Assembly: GCF_008297975.1 (NCBI RefSeq)
Contig: NZ_VLNY01000002.1
Coordinates: 434,001 to 498,000, forward strand
Reading direction: 5' to 3'
DNA length: 64,000 nucleotides
Origin: Antrihabitans cavernicola
GTDB lineage: Bacteria > Actinomycetota > Actinomycetes > Mycobacteriales > Mycobacteriaceae
This document shows, piece after piece, positions 35,003 through 45,329 of this stretch. Made by a program: the position numbers and the translations under genes. The notes under the pieces are model-generated. The model searched no databases. It was not told the origin of the DNA and saw only the letters and a list, made by a program, of their open reading frames with translations. Position 1 is the stretch's first letter, and the number at the start of each line of letters is the position of its first letter.

Positions 35003-35892
35003 CAGGCCGACTCCGTCCGTTCGATCAGCGATGACGCCACGCCGCCGCTGCCTTCGAGTATCACATCGGCGATCAGTTCCGGGTTGTCCGACATCGGCAC
35101 GTGCCCGCAACGGTCGAGGCGGACGTGCGTCGCCGCCGGCATCGCTTTGCGTGCGCGCGTCGCCTGGTACGGCCGCAGAACTTGATCGCGCGTTCCCCAC
35201 GCGATGGTGATCGGGATGTCGTCGGCGATCGGCCGATCGAACGGAACTGCTTCGCCCATGATCGTCCGCAAGGCCGGTCGCGCCCGGAGCAATCCACGGA
35301 AGTCGCCGAGCGCGGCGTCCGGATCGATCGATGCAGGTCGGGCAGTCAACCAGGAGAACATAGCGACACGTCCGGCGCGAGTCCGCGCGAGGCGAGGTGC
35401 GACGGACTGGCTGTACTCGCTTGCGCTGGTCATCGTCGCGAACAGGGTTCGGATGTAGGTGAAATCGAGATCGTTGCGCCAAAAACCTGCTGGGGCAAGG
35501 GTTGTCACGCTGCGAACCATGTTTTCGCTCGCGAGTTCGAGTGCGACTCGACCGCCGAGCGAGTTACCCGCGATGTGGGGTCGGTGAACGTTCAAGTCGG
35601 CGAAGAGATCCTGGAACTGCTCCCGCACGATGTCGAGGACCGGACGACCGTCGGTGATCAGGTCGGGTGAGTCGCCGTGACCGGGGAGGTCCACCAGGAT
35701 CACATCGCGTTCTTCGGCCAGCCGGTCCAGCACCGGATACCAGCCCTGACGTCGGTGGCCGATTCCGTGAACCAGAACGAGCGGCTCGCCCGAACCTGTG
35801 CGCTCGTAGGCAAGCCGATCGGTGCGCTTGCGCTCCGGCCTGATCGTCGCGTCGTCGAGCCTCGTGACGGTGGCGGTAGTTCGCGTACTCAC
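35002..35892 (-). CDS. Alpha/beta-hydrolase coupled to the Baeyer-Villiger enzyme
   Basis: The protein has 296 residues from GTG 35892. It has the oxyanion region LVHGIGHRRQGW, nucleophile elbow GNSLGG, an acid in the WGTRDQVL region and the catalytic His in RCGHVPMSDNP. It is transcribed first in a two-gene operon with the monooxygenase (4-bp overlap). The inferred role is cleavage of the ester or lactone made by the monooxygenase. A CRP-type palindrome lies 115 bp upstream. Confidence 0.88.
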   Translation of the reverse strand: MSTRTTATVTRLDDATIRPERKRTDRLAYERTGSGEPLVLVHGIGHRRQGWYPVLDRLAEERDVILVDLPGHGDSPDLITDGRPVLDIVREQFQDLFADLNVHRPHIAGNSLGGRVALELASENMVRSVTTLAPAGFWRNDLDFTYIRTLFATMTSASEYSQSVAPRLARTRAGRVAMFSWLTARPASIDPDAALGDFRGLLRARPALRTIMGEAVPFDRPIADDIPITIAWGTRDQVLRPYQATRARKAMPAATHVRLDRCGHVPMSDNPELIADVILEGSGGVASSLIERTESA

Positions 35893-36006
35893 AACTCGCT
35901 CCAGTTCCTCAGCGGAACACCGTTGTTCCTCAAAGGAGAATGGCACCGCCAAGTACCTGTGTCCAGTCATCACACGTATCGAGATGAGCGTCATGGCGCC
36001 GATCAC

Positions 36007-36024
36007 ATGTGAAGCGCATCACAT
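36007..36024. promoter_or_regulatory. CRP/GlxR-type binding site
   Basis: TGTGA-AGCGCA-TCACA matches the CRP-family consensus TGTGA-N6-TCACA in all ten fixed positions, with an extra A and T extending the palindrome. It lies between the hydrolase/monooxygenase operon (start 35892) and the 3' end of the dehydrogenase gene, so it most likely controls the former by cAMP. Confidence 0.75.
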
Positions 36025-36026
36025 CG

Positions 36027-37220
36027 TCAGGGGATGTAGATCTCCGTACCGACGCGGTTCCGGTTCATAGCCGAGGTAGCGATCCACCGAAGCGGCCCGA
36101 ACTCGGGGTCCCAGGTTGCCAGCAGACCGGTGACTTTGGTGGTCATCACGTCGCGCAGCCGGTCGAACGAGTCGTCGGGCCGGTCACCGACGTAGCCGAG
36201 CAGCAACCACCACGCCCATGCGACAGCGCCTGCATTCGCGACGAAGTCGGGGATCACGGCGATGCCCCGCGAGGTCAGGTCGAGTTCGGCGTCGGGTGTG
36301 GTCGCGGCGTTGGCGGCCTCGACCACCACCTTGGCGTTCACCGTCGCGCAGTTCGCGCCGGTCAGCGCGTAGGACACCGCTGCCGGTACCAATATGTCCA
36401 CTGGCGTCGTGATGACGGAGTCACGCGCGAGCTGCTGGACGTGAGCGGGAAGGAGCTCACGATCGATCTCGCCGTACGCGTTGCGCGTGTCCAGCAATGC
36501 CGGGATGTCGAGGCCGTCCGGGTCGTAGAGAGTTCCCATGGCGTCCGCAACGGCGACGATCTTCATACCCGCGTCGTGCAGATACCAGGCCGCGCCGCCG
36601 CCCATCGTTCCGATGCCCTGGACGGCGACGGTGGTGCCGGTGACCGCCCAACCCCAGTGCTCGGCGGCCGCGAGGCACGCGCACGCGACGCCGTAGCCGC
36701 CGATCACATCGCCGAGCAGACCGCCGCGTGCCTGGGCGTTGAGACCCGCCATCACCCGTTCGGTGGTGGCCTCGGGGTCGACCGAACGCTCGATCGCGGC
36801 GTGATACGACTGACGCATGCCCAGGTGATCGAAGACGTCATCGATGAGATGTTGCGGGACCCCAAGATCTTCCGCGGTCACCCAGTGCCGATCCAGGAAT
36901 GGCCGCATCGCCTCGCAGAAGCGGGTGAGCACACCGACGGCACCGGGATCCTTCGGATCGAAATCGATTCCACCCTTGGCGCCGCCGATCGGCAGATCGA
37001 AGGTCGCGGTCTTGTTCGACATCCCGCGCGCCAGGTCTTCGACCTCGGTCATGGTGCAGCCCTTGCGCATTCGGGTGCCACCGGTGGCCATGTCGGCCAC
37101 CAAGGTATCGACGACGAGGTAGCCGCGGGCACCGGTTACTGCGTCGGTCCACTCGATGCGCATGACGGGTTCGTGATGCGACGCGGGGGCCGTGACGTGT
37201 TGGGTGTCGGTGTTGGTCAT
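36027..37220 (-). CDS. Glu/Leu/Phe/Val-type amino-acid dehydrogenase
   Basis: The protein has 397 residues from ATG 37220. The dimerisation/substrate domain has GGTRMRKGCTM, then LPIGGAKGGIDFDP with the catalytic Lys. The NAD domain has VQGIGTMGGGAA near 215. It catalyses oxidative deamination of an amino acid to a 2-oxo acid; which one is not clear. Conserved end motifs (PDFVANAGAVAWAWW) are present. The frame extends upstream to 37355 but homology starts near 37220. It is divergent from a LysR regulator. Confidence 0.9.
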   Translation of the reverse strand: MTNTDTQHVTAPASHHEPVMRIEWTDAVTGARGYLVVDTLVADMATGGTRMRKGCTMTEVEDLARGMSNKTATFDLPIGGAKGGIDFDPKDPGAVGVLTRFCEAMRPFLDRHWVTAEDLGVPQHLIDDVFDHLGMRQSYHAAIERSVDPEATTERVMAGLNAQARGGLLGDVIGGYGVACACLAAAEHWGWAVTGTTVAVQGIGTMGGGAAWYLHDAGMKIVAVADAMGTLYDPDGLDIPALLDTRNAYGEIDRELLPAHVQQLARDSVITTPVDILVPAAVSYALTGANCATVNAKVVVEAANAATTPDAELDLTSRGIAVIPDFVANAGAVAWAWWLLLGYVGDRPDDSFDRLRDVMTTKVTGLLATWDPEFGPLRWIATSAMNRNRVGTEIYIP

Positions 37221-37426
37221 CCTACTGGTGGGGTGATCCGCAATCGTCACTTCGATGCCTCCTGAAGTTCGTCGAAGCCGGAACCACGCCCGGGTAGGGC
37301 ATCCGGCACGAGCGCCGTGTGTCAGTAGCCGGCGACTTGCGATCGTTGGAAGCAACCGGTGATCCCCACAATGAGGGCGAGCGATGGTTCGCGTCCAGTA
37401 ACAGTTCCTGGATTTGTTCGTTCAGC

Positions 37427-37440
37427 AACACTGGAGTGTT
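37427..37440. promoter_or_regulatory. Palindrome in the dehydrogenase/LysR intergenic region
   Basis: AACACTGGAGTGTT is a perfect 14-bp palindrome 38 bp before the LysR start in a 257-bp divergent gap. It could be the LysR autoregulatory site, though it does not show the T-N11-A spacing typical of the family. Confidence 0.45.
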
Positions 37441-37477
37441 CGCGGCGGACACCGTGCGAAAGTCCTATCGTGGCGGC

Positions 37478-38398
37478 ATGGAGTTGTCGCTGCATCGGCT
37501 GAAGCTGCTCCGTGAGCTGCGACGTCGGGGCACTGTTACCGCTGCGGCGCAGTCGCTCAGCTACACGGTTTCGGCGGTCTCGCAGCAGCTCACGCTACTC
37601 GAGCGCGACGCGGGCACCCCGCTCTTCGAAAAGCTGGGACGACGCATGGTCCTCACCGAAGCAGGGGTGGTCCTCGCCGAGCATGCAGAGGAGATCTTGG
37701 CATCGGTCGAGCGTGCGGGCGTTGCGATGGAGGCGGCGCAGGGAGGGGTCTCGGCACGGCTGACCGCGGGCGTGTGGGCATCCGTCGCAGCCGGGCTGTT
37801 GCCGACGGCGCTGACGGCGCTGTCCGAGGCGCATCCCGGGATCGAGCTGCGAACGAAAGAGCTTGCGCCAGAAGACACCGCCGATGCCGTTCGCGACGGC
37901 GCACTCGATCTCTCGTTCGTCATCGAGTACTCGAACACTCCGCTGGAATGGGATCCTGCGCTCAATCGCCAGATCGTTGCTGTCGAGCGCATGCACGTTG
38001 CCCTCCCGCCCGGATCGGAGCTCGGCGACGTGGTCGCACTCGCCGACTTGGCGGATCGGCAATGGATACTTGCGGGCCCGCGGTCCCAGTTCGGACGAGC
38101 GGTTCGTCGGGCCTGTCATCACGCGGGATTCGACCCCAAGATCGGTCACGAGGTCGAGGAGCAGGCAACAGCGTTGGCGATGGTGGTGTCCGGACTCGGT
38201 GTCACGCTGGTGTCGGATCTGGGCTTACGGCTGCTTCCTCCAGGCAGCTACATCGTCGAACTCGCCGACGATTTCCACCGCACCGTCTGGGTGGCGTATC
38301 GGGCCTCCAGCGAACCCCGAGCCTCGCTGCAATTGGTTATAGGGGCGGTCGCCGGTGCGGCGCGACAACTGGGTCTGGCAGCGGACCCGTCGATGTAA
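37478..38398 (+). CDS. LysR-family transcriptional regulator
   Basis: The protein has 306 residues from ATG 37478. The N-terminal winged HTH covers residues 1-60 (LHRLKLLRELRRRGTVTAAA, SYTVSAVSQQLTLLERDAG), and a periplasmic-binding-protein-like effector domain runs from about 90. It is divergent from the amino-acid dehydrogenase and probably controls it. The effector is unknown. Confidence 0.9.
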   Translation: MELSLHRLKLLRELRRRGTVTAAAQSLSYTVSAVSQQLTLLERDAGTPLFEKLGRRMVLTEAGVVLAEHAEEILASVERAGVAMEAAQGGVSARLTAGVWASVAAGLLPTALTALSEAHPGIELRTKELAPEDTADAVRDGALDLSFVIEYSNTPLEWDPALNRQIVAVERMHVALPPGSELGDVVALADLADRQWILAGPRSQFGRAVRRACHHAGFDPKIGHEVEEQATALAMVVSGLGVTLVSDLGLRLLPPGSYIVELADDFHRTVWVAYRASSEPRASLQLVIGAVAGAARQLGLAADPSM

Positions 38399-38443
38399 GC
38401 GCTCGATAAGGTCGCTGTAAGCGCCGGTCCGCATTCTTTGTTC

Positions 38444-38881
38444 ATGAAATACACACTGATCGCAGCAGCAGCCACCACCGCCCTCGCCGCCGCAGTCTTT
38501 GCAGGCCCTGCCCAAGCGCACCCGGGTGGCCCGCAGTTCGACTACGACCACTTCCAGTCCCCGTCGGGCAACATCTCCTGCCAGATCTTCGATGGCTCGC
38601 AAGTTCGTTGCGACATCGTCGACTACACCTTCACGCCGCCCCAGGAGCCCGACGGCGGCTGCGGTGCATCAGGCTTCGGCCATTCCGTCGTTCTCGACGC
38701 CGACGGTGCTCGGTTCATCTGCGCGGGTGACACCGTCGCGGACCCGACCGCTCCGGTCCTCGACTACGACGAGACCACAGGGGTCGGTGGTGTCGAGTGC
38801 TACAGCACCTCCGACTACCTGTTCTGCTCAGCAGGCGATCACAGTTTCCAATTGGCCCGCGACTGGTACAGCTTCCTGTAG
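38444..38881 (+). CDS. Small secreted protein with SPSGNI motif (DUF6636-like)
   Basis: The protein has 145 residues from ATG 38444. A clear signal peptide ends AGPAQA-HP near residue 25. The mature part has FQSPSGNISCQI, VRCDIVDYTF, a GDT segment and six Cys, probably three disulfides. This pattern belongs to a family of small exported actinobacterial proteins of unknown function. It converges with the lipoprotein gene 8 bp away. Confidence 0.78.
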   Translation: MKYTLIAAAATTALAAAVFAGPAQAHPGGPQFDYDHFQSPSGNISCQIFDGSQVRCDIVDYTFTPPQEPDGGCGASGFGHSVVLDADGARFICAGDTVADPTAPVLDYDETTGVGGVECYSTSDYLFCSAGDHSFQLARDWYSFL

Positions 38882-38889
38882 AACGGGGC

Positions 38890-39336
38890 TCAATTGCCGC
38901 CGGCGCACATACCGCGCTTCGCAATGGAGACAGCGGTTTTGGCCTGCTCTTCGGTCCACTGCTGCTCATCGACGCCGAACTTTGCGGCATCGTCGTCGGA
39001 CTTGCCCGCGTTGACGGCCTTGCAGATGCGTTGACCTGTTCCGTAGACCGATTCCACGTCGCGGACGGGAACACCCGCCTGCGGAAGTGCCTTCAGGAAG
39101 TCGGCTTCCGGAGTCATGGCCTGGGTGGTGTCTTCTGTCGGAGCCGCGGCTTCGTCTGTTTCCTCGGACGGTGCGGGCGCCGATGTCTTCTCGACCGTTG
39201 TCGGCGCAGCGGCGGCGCGCGAGGAGATCGGTGCGCTGGACGGGGCGGCTGCCGGCGAATCGTTGTTCGAGGAGCACCCCGCTACCGCTGCAGCAAGGAC
39301 GGCGACAGCAAAAATCTTTCGTCTGACCACACGCAA
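38890..39336 (-). CDS. Lipoprotein with DUF732 domain
   Basis: The protein has 148 residues. The signal sequence ends in the lipobox AVAGC with lipidated Cys21. A linker of Ser, Ala, Pro and Thr (about 22-78) leads to a C-terminal domain of about 70 residues ([20 protein letters not shown], a Cys pair ICKAV and MCAGG) typical of DUF732, common in mycobacterial and rhodococcal exported proteins. Function unknown. It is divergent from the glutamine synthetase gene. Confidence 0.82.
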   Translation of the reverse strand: MRVVRRKIFAVAVLAAAVAGCSSNNDSPAAAPSSAPISSRAAAAPTTVEKTSAPAPSEETDEAAAPTEDTTQAMTPEADFLKALPQAGVPVRDVESVYGTGQRICKAVNAGKSDDDAAKFGVDEQQWTEEQAKTAVSIAKRGMCAGGN

Positions 39337-39482
39337 AGTGTGCCAGCCGAGAAAACTTCCTCGACGGCCGACTCGCAGCGGTCACAGCGACGAAACGTTC
39401 TCGCCACGGCAGGTTCGTATGGTTCGCCCATTCGGTTGCGCGACGATTGCGTAACCAACGGCCTGGTCAAGGGGTAGTGCAG

Positions 39483-41660
<2,178 letters not shown>

Positions 41661-41661
41661 A

Positions 41662-41827
41662 TAGTGTCCTGAGTCGGAAGTCATGGCGCAGTTTCCGGCG
41701 CCCAGGCGGCGCCTCGCCGCGTTGTCGGAAAGCCAGGTAGAACACCGCTACTTGCCTCTCCTCCGCCTTCCGATGCATCCGCCTGGATCACCGCAAACCC
41801 GCGCCGAACTTCCGACTCAGGACACTA
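41662..41827. repeat. 166-bp inverted-repeat element between glnN and the DinB-like gene
   Basis: The ends are perfect 20-bp inverted repeats (TAGTGTCCTG... at 41662-41681 and its complement at 41808-41827). Imperfect complementarity continues inward for about 40 more bases on each side (a shared GTTT and a shared CCAGGCGG core). It has no coding capacity. The right tip supplies the TAG stop of the minus-strand gene. It looks like a MITE-like or palindromic repetitive element, and could double as a bidirectional terminator. Confidence 0.8.
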
Positions 41828-42331
41828 CCGACGCTCGTACACACCGCGGATGTAGGCGGCCTGGCCGATGTGCTGGAGATCGTCGGAGACCACGCTGACC
41901 AGTCGAACACCGAGCGTGACCGGCGGATCCCAGTTGTCGTCGACGACGCGGTCAAGGTCGTCGGCGCCCAGTGTGCGAACGTACTCGACGGTGCGGTCGT
42001 GGACGGCGTCGTGATAGCCGAGCAGCAGGTCGGCGCCGACCTGCACCGCGGCCACGTCGTCCGACGTCTGCCCGTATCCGATTGTGCCAGTGGGGAAAGG
42101 CAGGTCGAATCTGTCGTTCCACCCGTCGGCGGTCCACACCTGCTCGGTCCCCGCGACGCCTGCGACGTGATCGTCCTGCACGCGCGTCAGGTGCCACACG
42201 AGCCATGCAATGGTGTTCGCGTCGCCGTCGATTCTGTAGGTCAATGCGTCGTCGGGTACATCGGCAAGCGCCGCGTGGACGGTTTGCTGGATGCGATCGA
42301 ATGCGTCTGCGAGTACTGCTCCCTGGTCCAT
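41825..42331 (-). CDS. DinB-like / mycothiol-dependent-type four-helix protein
   Basis: The protein has 168 residues, with the DinB_2/DUF664 pattern. An N-terminal helix is followed by IAWLVWHLTRVQDDHVAG with the first metal-ligand His, and a C-terminal DDLQHIGQAAYIRG contains the distal His. This fold includes mycothiol-dependent maleylpyruvate isomerases and thiol transferases of actinobacteria. The substrate is unknown. The end of the gene lies inside the tip of the inverted-repeat element. Confidence 0.82.
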   Translation of the reverse strand: MDQGAVLADAFDRIQQTVHAALADVPDDALTYRIDGDANTIAWLVWHLTRVQDDHVAGVAGTEQVWTADGWNDRFDLPFPTGTIGYGQTSDDVAAVQVGADLLLGYHDAVHDRTVEYVRTLGADDLDRVVDDNWDPPVTLGVRLVSVVSDDLQHIGQAAYIRGVYERR

Positions 42332-42340
42332 GTCTCGAGG

Positions 42341-42742
42341 CTACCTAGATAGCTCCTCTGCGATCCGCGCCAGTCGGCGCACCAGGAGCTGGACGACCGG
42401 GCCGTAGGTCGCGGCGAGCACGCCTTCGATCGGTCCGGGTGCGGAGATCGTCATCGTGATTCGGGAGCCCGACGGGAGCGGCGTCACTTCGTGATCGAGT
42501 GTCACCGGTCCCACTTGCCAGCTCCACGATCGGTGCTCGGATTTCGCCGAGACCAGCGCGGGCACCGGTACAACCCACAGCAGCCGCGCTGCACCTCGCT
42601 GTCCCGCCTGCACCTCCGGCGTGCCCAAGCCCCATGCGCCCCGGATGTGCGGTGCCCACTCGGGCCAGCGCGCAGGCTCGGACACCAGCGACCAGGTTTC
42701 GGCGGCGGTGGCGGTGGAGTCTGCTGAATAGGAACGGGTCAT
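42341..42742 (-). CDS. SRPBCC (START-like / polyketide cyclase) family protein
   Basis: The protein has 133 residues, the size of a single helix-grip domain. ATAAETWSLVSEPARWPEWAP near residue 12 is the typical family start, and the C-terminus is a long helix. Such proteins bind hydrophobic ligands or modify lipids/polyketides; no specific function can be read. It lies 9 bp upstream of the DinB-like gene in the same direction, so both may be co-transcribed. Confidence 0.82.
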   Translation of the reverse strand: MTRSYSADSTATAAETWSLVSEPARWPEWAPHIRGAWGLGTPEVQAGQRGAARLLWVVPVPALVSAKSEHRSWSWQVGPVTLDHEVTPLPSGSRITMTISAPGPIEGVLAATYGPVVQLLVRRLARIAEELSR

Positions 42743-42770
42743 TGCACCGGATTACCCAATCAGCCGGTGT

Positions 42771-43409
42771 TCAGGAACTGGCGACCGCGCTCAGCCGGGC
42801 AGCGATCGATGTGGCCGCGGCGGATCGCTCGTCGCCGAGCCCGACGATGAGATTTTCGAGCACCGGGACCAGAACTTTGACGACGCTGGCCTGCGGGCGA
42901 ACGTAGCCGGCCAGCTCGAGCATGGTGTAGCCGTGCACGGCGCACCACCATTGGTGCGCGATCACCCAAGCGTCGCCGTTGGTGAACCGGCCGTCGGCAA
43001 CGGCTCTACCGCAGGCTTCGACGAAGTCGTCGAAGACCTCCCTGCGGCCGGTCGCAAGCTCTTCGTCCGTGGTGCGGCGAAAGGGGCCGAGGGAGGCCGT
43101 GCCGAACATGACCGAGTAGAGATTCGGGTTCAGCCGGGCGTATTCGACGTAGACAATCGTCAGTGCAAACAGATCGCCGATCGGATCGACGGTTCGCTGC
43201 GCAGCGGCCACCATGGCCGCCAGTCGCGCGAATCCGTCGTCGACGACTGCGCGAACCAACTCGTTGATCGAACCGAAGTGTGTGTAGACCGCCATGGTCG
43301 AGGTGTCGGCGTCGGAGGCGACCCGCCTTGTAGTCAATGCTGTCGGCCCCTGCTCGGCCAACAGCCGCGCGCCGCTGTCCAGCAGTCGGGTCCGCATGTC
43401 GTCGCTCAC
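42771..43409 (-). CDS. TetR-family regulator, divergent from acyl-CoA dehydrogenase
   Basis: The protein has 212 residues. The HTH is at about 5-52 ([38 protein letters not shown]), followed by a WHG-type C-terminal domain (ending near [13 protein letters not shown]). It faces the acyl-CoA dehydrogenase gene across 85 bp holding a promoter overlapped by an imperfect palindrome, so it probably represses that gene in response to an acyl compound. Confidence 0.9.
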   Translation of the reverse strand: MSDDMRTRLLDSGARLLAEQGPTALTTRRVASDADTSTMAVYTHFGSINELVRAVVDDGFARLAAMVAAAQRTVDPIGDLFALTIVYVEYARLNPNLYSVMFGTASLGPFRRTTDEELATGRREVFDDFVEACGRAVADGRFTNGDAWVIAHQWWCAVHGYTMLELAGYVRPQASVVKVLVPVLENLIVGLGDERSAAATSIAARLSAVASS

Positions 43410-43436
43410 CGGTCCAGCTTGCCATGACGAGTGCTA

Positions 43437-43464
43437 TTACAACCGGTATCACGGGTGTTATATT
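43437..43464 (+). promoter_or_regulatory. Promoter of the acyl-CoA dehydrogenase gene with overlapping imperfect palindrome
   Basis: TTACAA (43437-43442), a 16-bp spacer and TATATT (43459-43464) face the gene at 43495. An imperfect palindrome (TACAACCGGT...GGGTGTTA, 43438-43460) fills the spacer, a good place for the divergent TetR repressor. Confidence 0.55.
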
Positions 43465-43494
43465 GACCGCCGACGCTGGCGAAGGGACATAACA

Positions 43495-45327
43495 GTGGGC
43501 CACTATCGGGCAAACGTTCGCGACATCGAGTTCAATCTCTTCGAGGTGCTCGGTCTCGGTGAAGTGCTCGAATCGGGTGCTTTCGGTGATCTGGACGCCG
43601 AAACGGCCCGGACGATGCTCGGCGAGGCGGCCCGACTGGCGGAGGGGCCGCTGGCGGACGCGTTCGCCGACACAGATCGCAATCCACCGACGTTCGATTC
43701 CGAGACCCATTCCGTGCGTCTGCCCGAGCCGTTCAAGCGGTCGTTCCGCGCGTGGCAGGACGCCGAATGGTTCCGGGTCGGGATCGACGACGCGGTCGGC
43801 GGTGTGCCAGCACCCTCGATGCTCAAGTGGTCGATCAGCGAGTTCGTTCTCGGCGCGCAACCCGCTGCGTACATGTACCTCACCGGCCCGGTGATGGCCG
43901 ACATCGTCAACGAGATCGGCAACGAGGAGCAGCGTCGCTGGGCAGGCAAGATGATCGACCGCAATTGGGGCGCGACGATGGTGCTCACCGAACCCGACGC
44001 CGGTTCCGATGTCGGCGCTGCACGCACCAAGGCAATTCAGCAGCCGGACGGGTCGTGGCATATCGAGGGAGTGAAGCGTTTCATCACCTCCGCCGACTCG
44101 GACGATCTGTTCGAGAACATCCTGCATCCGGTGCTCGCTCGGCCGGAGGGTGCCCAGCCGGGTACCAAGGGGCTGAGCCTGTTTCTGGTTCCGAAGTATT
44201 TGTTCGACACCGACACCCTGGAAATCGGTGAGCGCAATGGTGCTTTCGTGACCAACGTCGAGCACAAGATGGGTCTGAAAGCGTCCGCGACCTGCGAACT
44301 GACTTTCGGTGGTCACGGCGTTCCCGCGCAGGGCTGGCTGGTGGGTGATGTGCACAACGGCATCGCCCAGATGTTCAAGGTCATCGAGGAAGCGCGAATG
44401 ATGGTGGGTACCAAAGCCATCGCCACCTTGTCGACCGGCTACCTCAACGCACTCGACTACGCAAAGTCTCGGGTGCAGGGCGCAGATCTCACTCAGTTGG
44501 CGGACAAGTCCGCGCCGCGGGTGACTATCACACATCATCCCGATGTTCGACGCTCGTTGATGCTGCAGAAGGCCTACGTCGAAGGGTTGCGCGCCGTGTA
44601 TCTCTACACCGCGGCGCATCAGGACGAGGTTGTCGCCCAGCATGTTTCGGGCGCCGACAAAGATCTGGCCTTCCGCGTCAACGACCTGCTGCTGCCGATC
44701 GTCAAGGGCGTCGGATCCGAGCGCGCCTACCAGTTGCTCACCGAGTCGTTGCAGTGCTTCGGCGGTTCGGGCTTTCTGCAGGACTATCCGATCGAGCAGT
44801 ACATCAGGGATTCGAAGATCGACAGTCTCTACGAAGGCACCACCGCCATTCAGGCGCAGGACTTCTTCTTCCGCAAGATCGCTCGCGATCGCGGTGTTGC
44901 GTTGGCGCACATCGCGGGCCAGATCCGCGCCACCGTCGACGCCGATGGCGGGAACGGCCGGTTGAAGACCGAGCGTGCGCTGCTCGGCACGGCGCTCGAC
45001 GACGTCCAGGCGATGGCCGCGACACTGACCGGGCATCTGATCGGTGCCCAGCAGACCCCCACCGAGCTGTACAAGGTGGGTTTGGGTTCGGTGCGCTTTC
45101 TGCTCGCTGTCGGCGATCTGCTGATCGGGTGGCGGCTTCTCGTGCAGGCCGAGGTCGGACTTGCCGCGCTGGACGCCGGCGCAGGTAAGGACACCGCGTT
45201 CTACGAGGGAAAGATCGCCGCCGCATCGTTTTTCGCGAAGAACGTGCTACCCGAACTCACCGCGGTACGTGGAATCCTCAGTGGTCTCGACAACGACGTG
45301 ATGGAGCTCGACGAAGCGGCGTTCTGA
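43495..45327 (+). CDS. Acyl-CoA dehydrogenase (large, FadE5-like form)
   Basis: The protein has 610 residues from GTG 43495; earlier in-frame starts lie in the divergent TetR gene. FAD-dependent oxidation of acyl-CoA to enoyl-CoA. Seen are [28 protein letters not shown], the FAD-binding [27 protein letters not shown] (the catalytic Glu region of this family) and an extra C-terminal helical domain that makes it longer than the common 380-residue type, as in mycobacterial FadE5. Chain-length preference cannot be read. Confidence 0.93.
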   Translation: MGHYRANVRDIEFNLFEVLGLGEVLESGAFGDLDAETARTMLGEAARLAEGPLADAFADTDRNPPTFDSETHSVRLPEPFKRSFRAWQDAEWFRVGIDDAVGGVPAPSMLKWSISEFVLGAQPAAYMYLTGPVMADIVNEIGNEEQRRWAGKMIDRNWGATMVLTEPDAGSDVGAARTKAIQQPDGSWHIEGVKRFITSADSDDLFENILHPVLARPEGAQPGTKGLSLFLVPKYLFDTDTLEIGERNGAFVTNVEHKMGLKASATCELTFGGHGVPAQGWLVGDVHNGIAQMFKVIEEARMMVGTKAIATLSTGYLNALDYAKSRVQGADLTQLADKSAPRVTITHHPDVRRSLMLQKAYVEGLRAVYLYTAAHQDEVVAQHVSGADKDLAFRVNDLLLPIVKGVGSERAYQLLTESLQCFGGSGFLQDYPIEQYIRDSKIDSLYEGTTAIQAQDFFFRKIARDRGVALAHIAGQIRATVDADGGNGRLKTERALLGTALDDVQAMAATLTGHLIGAQQTPTELYKVGLGSVRFLLAVGDLLIGWRLLVQAEVGLAALDAGAGKDTAFYEGKIAAASFFAKNVLPELTAVRGILSGLDNDVMELDEAAF

Positions 45328-45329
45328 AT

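Noticed and set aside
36009-37265. 418-residue plus-strand ORF
   Set aside because: Antisense to the amino-acid dehydrogenase.
39337-39482. Possible GlnR box before the glutamine synthetase
   Set aside because: Only one GTAAC half-site was seen; the required spaced GAAAC partner is absent.
43006-45036. 676-residue minus-strand ORF
   Set aside because: Antisense to the acyl-CoA dehydrogenase and running into the TetR gene in another frame.
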